A model generated the notes under the pieces. That model was not told where the DNA came from and did not search any database. It worked only from the letters and a program-made list of their open reading frames with translations. DNA of 64,000 bases, taken from NCBI GenBank assembly GCA_002633005.1, contig NMRA01000193.1:4641-68640 (forward strand), written 5' to 3'. Position 1 is the first letter of the stretch; each line of letters begins with the position of its first letter. This document shows positions 25,201 to 37,800 of this stretch, one piece after another. The DNA comes from Phoronis australis. Lineage: Eukaryota; Phoronida; Phoronidae. The position numbers and the translations under genes were made by a program.

Positions 25201-28200
25201 TAATAATTATTGCTCAATGATTTTAATTTTATGCCACTCCTTTTAGTGTACAGTTGTGCAGCAGTAATCAACACAAAGTGAAGTAAAATGTGAGCAGTGA
25301 GCATGGTGATCACAACCTTTATATCTGAGTTCATCATCTCGATTATGGATCAAGTTACACCAGTTAAGGTTGTAAAAGTATGCCTTTTGAGTTCAACTGC
25401 TGACTGAGATGAGCCGGTTGACCTCATCATTGATTGGCCAATCAAGAACCAGATGTCACACCAACTTAAATGCTCATAGAGTCTAGGTTTGAGATTAGTA
25501 AAACTAGAGGGGTGACAACCAAACCCTTTCCACTGGAGTCATAACACCTACAGTACATACTAAAAGTACAGCAGCCAAAATCTCCCAGAATTCTCTGTCA
25601 TGATGGCTGGGGAGAAGCTGAATTCATCATCAGAATAGCTGTCCCTAATGACCAGAAATGCAGAGAGGTTAACACGAAAGTTAGAAAGGTGGCTAAACCA
25701 TTCTGTAATGCCACTAGAATAGTCAGTATCTGTAATTTTTGCTGTAAGTTTAATTAGCTGTGATGACGGGGAAGCGGTATTTTGTCTGTTTACTTGTGTC
25801 CTGTACTGCATCATGGACTGGAACCCTTAACACAGGACCAGAATCCTTAACTCTCTCCAGGAAACTAGTACCACACACCACACAAGGTCATACCACGCAT
25901 AAAAAAAATCCCCATGCACAATTTTTAGTGCATGGTCACAGTTCAGCTCCTGTGGAAAGAACTCTGTACGTGCTTAGAATGAATTCTAGTGGTAAGTGTA
26001 CTGTGGAGGGTGGTGAGTTTAAGCTCCTGTGATAAGTGTTCTGCAGCCTACCCCCGAGCATAATTAGAAAATATAGGAAATATTATATGTCCACTTCACC
26101 TTGCCAGTGTCCACCACATACTTTATGTTAGGTATAGTCAATGAGGTTTCAGCCACGTTGGTCGCAACCACACACAGCCTGGTGCCCTCTGGTGGGGGTT
26201 CAAAAACCTATTGAAAAGGTGTTATCAAAGTAAAACTTACCATATGGCAATTACTAATTATGATTTCAGATTTTGACCACGAGAAAAGTTCAAAATCTGT
26301 AACTAAAAATATACCTATAAGTGTTCTTTAAATACAATCATGCAGAACATGAAAGTTGAGATGCTTAAAACAAAGTCACAAATTCCTGGAATTTTGTTGC
26401 TTAAGCAGATCTTTTAATGCTGAAAGACACAAAATGAAAGATACTTCTTAAGCAAATACTAACAAATGAAAGTGAACATGTGTCATCCAATGAAATTTTG
26501 TAACCAATAGATAATATTCTCATTGCACTATTTCCCACCTTTGCCTGTTTGTCAGATGCTAAGAGCGAGTACAACGGTAGAACATAGAGTGGGAGTCGTG
26601 AATCAGATGACCTGGTAGCAGATGAGTCATCCTATAACAAGAACAAACTACATGACAAAAAGACTTAAGTACAGTTCACTAGCTTATTAATTTTACGTAA
26701 GACCTTAATGACATGGGTGCATATTTAGCGAAATATCTACAAAATTAATTGATTTTTACTCTATAAATAAGTACATACTTTCAAAAATTAGAAAGCCTGT
26801 AGAAATTTGATTTTTTTTACTTTTTTACCATCCTGCCATTTATTGGGTCATATGACCATGTCTTTTTATTAAAATTTAGCAAAAAAGAAAGGTACATAGA
26901 ACAATGGGACCAACAACAAGACTAAATTTCATTTGGCATTAATGCTCAAGATGAAATCTCAGAAATGCTGTACAGTTTTCTAAAATATTTTGTTTTCGTT
27001 TCATGCATCTTTTCATGAAAATTTTAAAAGTTCTATTTTTGATAGCCCCTCATGCAATAATGGAACATTTGAAAACAATTCTTAAAAGCATTTTGGAGAA
27101 CACTTGATAAATAACAGTATCTGAAAGTTTCATATGCATCCATTAAGGCACTTCTGTGATATAATGTTCCTAAGTTAGCCAAAATAAACATTTTTCTAGG
27201 GTCCTATTTATCCTAAATAATTACAGTCAGTAGTCTCAATTCTTTCTAAAATGAAAAGGTCCTATATCAAAGCTGTGGGGAGATTAAACTGAATAATCAG
27301 CCTCACTTAGGTTAACTTTGTTTTTCCCCAGATGGAAGATTTCTGCATTACAAAGAGAACATGTATCAATGCTCAAAAGTACGAAAGAATCGCAAAATAT
27401 AAGGCCTTTAAGTAAACAAAAGACTTAGAAATAGACCAACACAGTGTTACTTTATCAAGACTTATATTGATGTAAAATCTAGGTGAACAACATTCTAGAC
27501 TGTTGGACAAATAACTAGCTCCCAATTAAAAAATCATAAACCACACAGACATAAAATCTGGAGGCGGCATGATTTCAACAATACCAGATCCTCCTCCTCT
27601 TCGCCCTCACTCCCCTCTAACACGTCACCATCACCATCAGATTGGTTGATGAGGTCATTCATTTCAGCCTCTTCATCATACGGGGCAGACGAATAGCTGC
27701 AAAAGAAAAGATTTATGAAAAAAAACAAATCATTAAATTTCAATCAGTACCACATTGACTTTAAAATGATCATAGGAAAGTCCCAAGTACTATGCATAAA
27801 GCAGACGTCAAATTTGATTGGGGTCTGTTGCATGAAAAGTGACTCAAGGCAGAAATCAGGGCTGAGTTGCATAAAGCTTCAAAAGTTATCCGTATGGATA
27901 AGATAGATTGTTGCATGACGTCAGGTGCATTGTTCAACAATAACAACGTGGCGCGTGATAATGCGACGTCATTGTTGCTATACGGCGTATAACTTTTATG
28001 CAACTGGGCCCTGGTCTTATGCTCAAACTCCCCAATTGCTGAAAATGGTTTAGCCATGTATTTATGAGTGCATCACAGTTTAGAAATAATTTATACAAAT
28101 TATCTCAGTTACTAGCTGTTATGTGTATATTCTCAGAGACTTTGCAATTTTGCTCAAATGAGATTTAATTACTTTTCTGAATTAGTTGTGGAGACCCCAA

Positions 28201-31200
28201 GACTAAATTTCTGAGTTGTTTTAAGTTACTTTTCACAAAACATACCCCTGATGTGGTAGCCAAAGACAAGGTTCACTGACACTATCACGCTCAAGTGTGT
28301 ACTGTGAAATTTGAGCCTGCCACAATAGAATTGTGCCATAGTTGCAAAGATGTACTCACACTGCCTATCAATACTTTAAGTACTCAATGACAGCTGAAAA
28401 TTTAGACTTATTTGACTTTCAGTAACACTCACCACCATTCAATTTTGTATCTCCCATAAAGATGCCCGAGTACAAAAAAGAATACGTGCCTAGTACCCGA
28501 CGTGCCAAATGCCAAAAAATAAGCAAACTATAAAATTCCTTTTTGGCGTACCTATCGAGATCTACTTTTGGAAGTTTTGAAAACTGCCCCTGTTGACTGC
28601 CTTCATCATCAGAATCTGAAAAAAAAATTTGAAATGAAACATGAAGCAGACTGAGACGCTAAAGAGAGATTCTGACTGACAACTGGAATGCAGTGAAATA
28701 AAGACATAGCTCATGAAAACTTGTTCATATTGTCCATGTCAAAGACTAAACGCCAGCTTGACACTAATGCGAAAGTCAGACTATGGTGGCAGATCTAAGG
28801 ATTTTTATTAGTTGATCAACAACACCATAACATCACAACATCAATGTTCAAAACAAACAAAGACCAGAACTAACTAATGCTTTTTTCAAGTTCATGTGAA
28901 CTGAAAGTGGAGCAGACAATATCAAATACAGTACAAGACAAAAAGTAAACAGACAAAATACTTTTTCCCACCATGATGGTTACTTTTCCTAACAGCAAAA
29001 ATGACTATTATGGCGGTAAAATTCTAATTGCAGTACAGTTTATCCACTTAACAAACTGTTCATTCTCCTTCATTCTCAGTCATGAGGGAAGACTACTTTG
29101 ATGATTAATTCGGTTTCTACCCTACGTCGTGATGGGGAATTCTGGTTCATTTTGTCTGACTACTTTTGGCTTGTTCTGTACAAGTTAAAGTTTGAATCCT
29201 GACAATGGAATAGAGTATTTACAGTAAGCATTACCTTTAACTTTTGACAGCACAGATGGAAAGGTCCGTCGCAGTTTCTTGCATAGTGTGTGCACCTCCT
29301 GTTGACCCGTTACAAAGATAAGGATGCCACCTTCTGGCAACATGCGGTGGATTTTACATATCTGCAACAAGATATGAGCTGTCTGTTATTAAATAAAGTG
29401 CACCCATTTATTTTTGGAAATATCAGATGAAAGTTCACCACAAACAAACAACTTGGAAACAAAATATTTTACAAATCATAATTTCACCTGAGTAGCAATA
29501 TGAAATCTATCGTCACGTGTGAGTAAGAGAAAGTTTGTGGCTGAATTTATGGGAGAGTTTGTCATCGCACATTGTAAGCGTGGTCTGCTGCTGGTGTTAC
29601 ATAAACTAAGACTCAGGAATTCTTTTGTAAATGTTAAAAGTGAAAGCAACCATTTTTGATATTACCTTTAATGAAAACAAATATCCCTGGTTATCGTTTA
29701 GAGACATTGTTCTGTGTTAATTACTGTTCTCTTGGCGAGTATGTACTGTTTAAGGAAGAATAGAAAGTGATGTCAGCAGCCCAACAAAGGACCAGGATCT
29801 TGGTTCTTCATTTCACTTCAAATTAACTGTTGACTTAAGATCTGATTTTCATTTCTGAGTTATGAATGAGCTGATTCTCCCAAAATAGGTCAATGATCAA
29901 CACATTGTTGCAAAAGATAACGAATTGAAAATATCAAGTAGCACCATCTGAAGACAATTTTCCAATACATGTGATATGTAATCAAAAAATGAGAGAGTGG
30001 TGTGTTTTAATTTATCCAGCTGTTCATTTACTGGATGTAAATAAGACAAAGTAGCCATGGATATATTATTAACAAGACAATACGACAAAGTTTCAGAGCA
30101 AACAATTTAGTCAAGAGCATTTTTTAAAAAAATCAACAGTCAATAGCTCTGATACTATAAGAACAAACTTAAGTTCCTCTTTTCATGAGTTGAACTGACT
30201 GAGAACAGCATGTGGTTCACCTACATTTGTGCCATAACAGTCTTGTGCATCCTGAATCATGACCTTTGTTTCACCAGTGCTAAACAGAGAACTTTTTCAT
30301 CTATTTTCTTCACCTTCACTGTACAATTTTTGCCAAAATGTCAATGATACTAAAGCACTTTTGAAAGAGCTTGTGAAAATTACAAAAACCACACAAGACA
30401 CTACCTTCCTGAATGCTTCGCCAAGGTAATCCTCCAGAGGGGTGCGTTTGTTGAAATGTATTGTCACTGGAAACTGCCGAGAGTCAACCTAAACAAATAG
30501 GAATCAATGAATTCATATATATCATTCAAGTTCAGGTATGATCAAAGTCAAAATTTGCAATCCCAAGTGAAATGCACGGCCTTCATCAAGAAACATCACA
30601 GGGCCCCATGATCCACTGTTACTTCATGTTGAGTTGGCATGGCAATTACAGCGATAATTAAACATACATTCAAGACACTTAATTTGAAGTTGACCAACCT
30701 AGTGATCAGTGAATAGGGCTGTCAACCACAGCTTAATAATGTTTGACATTTTTTCAAGCAGCAAAAGAAGCATAGCAAATAAACTTCTCTTAAGGCTGAA
30801 AGCATTTAACACAATGTATCTATTGATATAAGAAGACCGTACATCCACACTACCTTAATCACTGGAGGAGATGTCTTAAATAGTCGTGTGTTTTCAGTAA
30901 AATCTTCAACTCTAAGTGTGGCCGACATGATCACTAGCTTGAGGGGATTTCCTTTCTGCAAGAGTAATGGGTGTCATATTAACATGTGAACCTAAACATG
31001 GATGACGTAATTCTTCACCTATTGAGCACACTGTATGTCATGCAAGTAAAATTGCACCATGTTTTTCAACAACAAAAAAAAACAATCAAAGAAATCAGCT
31101 TCATTCTTAGCATGAGTTTTCTTGAGCAGCATTTATAGAACAACACTTTGTAGAATTTAGGTTAATTTAAGCAGGATAATCAGCCTTTAAAAATAGAAAA

Positions 31201-34200
31201 ATGACAAATTTTGTCAACATTATTGAAAACAGCCGATTCACAAGAATTTACAGGCTGTCGCAATCACTTTTGTGTTCCAACAAAAATTCTTTCTCGCATA
31301 ACATCAGCAACTTGAACAGAAATCATTCTGGCCTCTAGCTTTTTCTAAAACAAACTTCAAACTGCCCAAATGCATATTAAGGAACCAAGTTGCTAGAACA
31401 TAATTCTGTCAATTCCATGTCAGCAAAAACAGATTACCAAATTAAATGTGGCAAGCTCTATTCGCATATCATATGACATAAAAACTGTCAGCCACAGACA
31501 TGACAACCACTTCATACAATTACTCATGTTACTTAATATTTGAATGGCAGACAAACCTCAACACAAGCACATTTGGGCAGTCACATTTTACAAGTGATAA
31601 GATACATAAGATGTCTCTGCACATTATATAAATGTTTATGTTTCCTATATAATCAGTGTCTATTAGTTAATTTATCAAACTCAAGAGGTCACCTTATTAC
31701 GGAGGGGTACAATCCTCGACAACAGCCCAAGCAGAATGTCGGTGAAAACACTGCGTTCATGAGCCTCATCAATAATCACAACGCTGTAGGATAATAAGAG
31801 AAAGTCCTGAAAGAAGAAGACAGGATAAGTACATGATTGTATTCACTATAAAGCTGTATGACCCACTGATAAAACATGTTCTTCTCAATCAAACGATCGT
31901 GGGCTCAAATCCCATTTGATCACACTGCTAAACCGTGTCTATAGCTCCTCAGTTTGGTTTTAAAAGTCTTCACGCATATGAGTGCTACTCTAACTGCAAC
32001 TATTAACAATTTATAGTGTAATGAGTATGTAATAAGAATAACACTGTAAAATGGAATATAACAAGTACACATGTACACAATAGTATCAGACCGCCTGCAA
32101 TTATTTTTAGTATAACCTCAAGAATAAACAAGAATAAAAAAAGTCATAAGATTTATAATAAAAATAATTGGAGGTGGTCTGGTACACGTTGTACCAGACG
32201 TGCGAAGGGCACGCAAGTGGGCCCATTACACTGATCATCTGGAACCATTTTTGTGCTTTATTAATATATAGCCAAAACCAAGCTGGGGAGCTAGAAACTT
32301 GGCTCAAGGGTCCAGAAGAGAGATATAACCCACGACCTCGAGTAAAGAAAGCAGTCACCTATCCCACCAGGCTACACTGCTTCCTCTAAAGAAGGTCTTT
32401 ACATCAGGAACACAATCACGAATTTTCACAATGATCCTTTGAGTGGTTTGGCAGATAGAGAGGCAGGAAAAAATACAAGCACCAAGTGGTGCAGAAAACA
32501 TCAAATATGTCTGAAAATGGTAAGGCATTGAGGTCTCCTTAATAGAAACCTATTAGCAGAATTTCATGAAAAGAGACATAAACTCCGAAGATACAGAGGC
32601 AAACATAAAAAATATTTTGCCACTAGGGGGCAGTGGTATTCGGATCAGTTCGACACTCATTATCCTTTGCCATTGACTCCATAGGAACACATCTTTCAAA
32701 TTTCACAAAGTTTTGTCGAAGGGTTATGGGGATTTGGCAGCAGACGCAAAAAGAAACGCAATCGCCACTAGGGGGTGAAAGAGAGTCAGATCCATCCGAA
32801 AATCAACGTCAGTTATTGCCTTCTAATCAGGACCATATCAGATCTGTAAATTTTCATAATGATCCTTTGAGTGATTTGGCAGATAGAGGCGTAGGCCAGA
32901 AAACAGATGCAAAAATAACAACAATTGCCACACGGTGGGGTAAAATAACTTAAATCTGTCTCAAAAATGGAATAACATCGTTGACTCCATAATAAAAGCC
33001 TATTTGCCAAATTTTATGAAAATCTGTCAAGAAACTCAGAAGATACATAGGCAAACGTAAAAAACTAAAATTGTTACGAGGGAGCACAGCGGTAGTCAGA
33101 ACAATTTCAATAAGATCCATTAAGGAGTTTAAGAGATACAGCAGCAGATGCCAGACGCCGGATGCCCAGACAAAGATGACAACAATATGCACTCACATAT
33201 GAATATGTGGACGCATTAAAAAATGCATGGAAAAGGGAGCAATGCCAGCTAGATAACAATGATTAAGCAGACTGCTTTTTGTCGTTAACCACGGATAATC
33301 ATGATACCTTTTCTATTTCCTTGAGTAACACACCATCCGTCATGAACTTTATTTTTGTATCATCTGAGACATTGCCTTCATACCTGATTTGGTAAGACAC
33401 TTCTCTGAAATGAAATGAGGCATAAATCATTAAACCCAACTATGACGGTAACACTCCTCTGAAAGGATATACAAACGACTTCCAGATCAACAAGTGCTGC
33501 AGTAAAACAGAAGTTACCGCTGAGTACTATCCGGAAATTAATCTTACAGGAGGTAAGAACTATTGCTTCTCACAGAAAACTGAACTAAATAATAATAAGC
33601 TTGATTACCTTGATGATAAACTCATCTCCGTAGCAACTCGCTTTGACATGCTTATTGCTGCAACTCGCCTGGGTTCCGTAACAGCTATCTTCTTTCCACT
33701 ACTAAAAATCACAATATCAAGTATCAAAGCTTTGCACATAAACTGAGGCGCCGACAAAGCAATACAACTGCAGAATCAAATTACCCAATGGTCGTAAAAA
33801 ATAGCCAAATTCTTAACTGACATACGCAACCTTAAAAAAGAACTATGCATTCAACCACTGCACATTCCACAATACAATCCTGTTACAGCATGGTCATGAA
33901 CCATCACCATAACATCAAGTTTAACCCGCCACACCAAGCTTCACACAAGTACTAGAGAACCCATAGAGTAGTAGTCCAACTGGATGGTCATGAATAGCCT
34001 TTATCATTTCAACTTCTACCTGGCATACCCAGCCTCATACAAGAACTGAGGCACTTGTGTAGTCTTCCCACTGCCCGTCTCACCGCACAGCACAACTACA
34101 GGGTGGTCGTGAATAGCCTCCATGATCTGTTGCTCTTCACCCAGGATGGGCAGTTTCAGCCGGGCTTCCTACAATCATGAGTCACAAGTGGTTTAAGTGT

Positions 34201-34807
34201 CGCAAGACAGGGTGTTAATTGTGTAATGTACTGACAGTAATAGCTAAAAAATAGCCAGCACAAAATGATCCCATAGGACATTGTAGTGAATGATGTGTAA
34301 CCTTTCATTGTAGCTGTACATCACGGTGATTATGATGAGCTAACATGTCCATTGAGGTACACGCTGAAAATGGCTAAGTAAGAACTGTAACTCTCTTTTC
34401 AAAAATGTTCAGTAATAAAATTATGCCAGTTGAATTAAAGGTCCAGGGTATTAAAATTGAAAAATTGAAAAGTCAGAAGGCGGGACTTAAGTCAAATATA
34501 ACACACAAAAGTGGATTTTTAAATGCTGTTTAATTTACATATGCATTCTAATTGTGTTCACAAACCTGAATGTCCCTTGTTCTTGTCACGGGCACATACA
34601 CAGCTTGCTTCCTGTCTTTCTCCACCAGTGTCGCCAACTCCTTAGACCGGTCATCTTCAGGCTTACCATTACCACTAGCAAGTTCTTTATCTATTCCCAT
34701 GGCGCCACTACATTCACCACTTCCACCAGGACTTTTATCAGTGTTCTCAGTCATGATCGCCATAGCAACATCTTCAGTATCTCGTGTATCATCGACATTG
34801 ACTTTGA

Positions 34808-34856
<49 letters not shown>

Positions 34857-37800
34857 TTCACTGCCACTCTCAGACTTATCACTACTACTGCTGCTTTCAT
34901 TATGTGTCATTGTGACATCACCTGATCTCTTTTTGTTTTTGCCTGCTATAGCGTTAACAGGGCCATCTTGGTCGGATGCTTTACTGGACAACTTTTCCAT
35001 TCTAAAACATGGTACATAAGAAGTGCCTTAGTGTGCAATAACGTATATGATAAGAAGCACTTTTGTCTTCCGACTTCCTGAAACATGGTACGATCCCTTC
35101 TGTTGTGAGTTGAGCTTGCTTGGCTAGTTATGGAATATCACTTTTCAAGCCACAACAACAACAGATGTCGCTGAATGGCTGCGGATTTCAGCAATGCAAG
35201 TCACCATGGAGCAGTGAAACCTTGTTGGCATTAGAATTACAAAATAATGTGAACTAATTTGGATGTAACATAGTGATAAGCATGACAGCAGTTAGACAGA
35301 TAATCTACAGATGCACAGCATTGTGGGTATTTCACAATGAGGCAGATGTTGAGGTATTTCAGAATGTAGCTAATATCACCATTCACTACACACTTCAAGT
35401 TGCAGGACCTGAATTTGGTGAATAAGGCAGTTAAAATTCAAATTATGCCCATTTTTGTATATCATACATGAAAATGAAACATTATTTCTAAAGCAGCATA
35501 TCCTAGAATTCTTGAGAAATAATAGCAGGAAATGTAACCAGTGTCCCCAGAAATATGTGAGATTCTGGTAATGAATAACCTCAACAAGTTTTGGAAGATG
35601 ATTCAAAACTCCTAAAATTGTATCTAGTTTTTTCAAAATCAATCAAAAAATGGCAGAAAACAAGGATTAACCAACTTTAATATAATTTTCAATCAACTTT
35701 GGAATGAGATGACACAGTAAATAATCGTTGAACAAGACCTACCTTTTCATTGTTCCACTCTGCATGGCAGCTGTTGATATCAACATGGGCATTTCAGCTT
35801 TTGATGCCTGTACGTCTGCAAGGGCAGCTAACAGGGAAGATCTCTGCAATCAGAAAAGATTGAGTTGTCCAGGCTTTCAAGCAAACACCCTATTTTCCTG
35901 TGCACGCATCGTTTGTGCACACATTAAGCAAACTTACGGTTCTTTGATTAGTCCTTTTTGACATTTCTGAGAAAAACATCAGACTTTTCTCAGATGGATA
36001 AATTCAGACAGGATGCTACAACTGAGGGATAGGTGCCTGAAATGAAGTGGGTGAAACTCTTAATTAACAGACATTCAAGAAAATTAAGCCAATTTATAAC
36101 ATCAAGCGAAAGCTTTTGACAGTGATTAACACAAGTCCCAGACCTTAAAAATCAATTCACTCTTAGTGACTGTTAACATGCCAAGGAACTACAAACAACC
36201 TTTAGTTTCTTTTCTTTCTTTTCTACAATTTTCTCCAGGTGTTTCCTTTGCTTTTTGGTCAACTTTTTGGCAACCTGTCTTTCATTGATTTTCTTGGTCT
36301 TTCGCTTTTTTGATGGCAACACAAGAGCGTTCGTCTCGTCGTATTTGTCGGTCTGTACTTCGTTTAAGTCAAGCTTGATCTGAAAACAGTAAAACAAACA
36401 AGTAGGAAGATATTTTCAACTAATTACCGTTAGTGGTTAATTACCTTATACTGCTTGTAATTGGAATCACAGTTACATGGAAATTTCTCCACAACACTGT
36501 TATTAACCATATTTCTCCCAACTATAGCAAGAGAAAATTATGTGACAATGTGGGAGGAATATTTGAGAGAATGGTTTAACAATTTTTTTCAGGTAAAAGA
36601 GAATTGTTAAAATGTAAACAAAATATATTACACTGTTTGGTATTGATCAAATGAAAACATTTATTTCAGCAAGTGTTACACATTTTAACAAAGATGACAT
36701 ACAACTAAGCAGGTTTTTATGGAGCGTATGTCCTGGGCGTCCAAATAGATGCCCTAGCACTAATCTGGACGCCCTGGCAAGGACGCCCAATGTATCATTT
36801 GGACGCCCACTGTCAATAGGAACCTTTCAAGTTTGGACTCACAAATTGTAATGAATACTAGGAAGACTCTGAAGGCTCACAGAGGGGGCTCTTTTTTCAA
36901 AGCAGGAAGAAATATACAATGTATATACAAAGTATATGCATTGTTGCTATTTTGACACTTGATTGATAGCATTGTAAAAGTCTTGGTCTACACATTTTTT
37001 TTAGTAAAAATGCTCATCATAGAAGGCTGTTTTATAAACTTAGATGTAAAAACCTTGATCTATGCATTTTTTGTAAAAAAATCTGTGTGTTTGGGGGTAT
37101 TGCTGGGGGTGGGGGGTTATGCGTCGGAATCATGGACGCCCTGGAATATTAGGAACCCCATTTTGGACACCCTATTTTCAAAATCCTGGATAAAGGCCTG
37201 GTGCATAGCGGGATGTCTTAGAGGGCCGTTGATGTCTTTAATTCCTTCCAACTAGAACAAATACTCCTGTAACCAAACTTTTTTTCGAACAGTCCTTCAT
37301 TCAGTAGCCCATATTGGTAACTGGCCATTTTTTACACTGCACGCGCCAGGTCACATGATGTAATATCTCCTGGCACAAGCAGTGTAAAAATGGCCAAAAT
37401 GGCCAGTTGCCAATTTGCACAATTGAAAGGGCTGCTCAAAAAAGTTTGCTTACGGGAGTATTTGTTTAAGTTGCAAGGAATCAACGACCTCCTAAGGTGT
37501 CTCTTTATGAGCAAAAGGTACTAATATGCAATGTGACTTTGATGAGTTAATCAGTGAGAGGCATAATTTGCCAAAAACCTTCCGGTGTATGAAGGCCCTA
37601 TGAGAGCATCACCGTCTCAACTTAGCACTAGAGACAAAGGAACTTCTACACCTAACCAGGCCTTTATCCAGGATTTTGAAAATAGGGTGTCCAAAATGGG
37701 GTTCCCAATATTCCAGGGCGTCCTTGACTCCGACGCGTAACCCCCCACCTCCAGCAATACCCCCAAACACACAAAAAAATGCATAGACCAAGGTTTTTAC

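Noticed and set aside
34554-35019. Serine- and isoleucine-rich frames on the plus strand
   Set aside because: They are antisense readings of the GAT repeat and exon 4 of DHX37.
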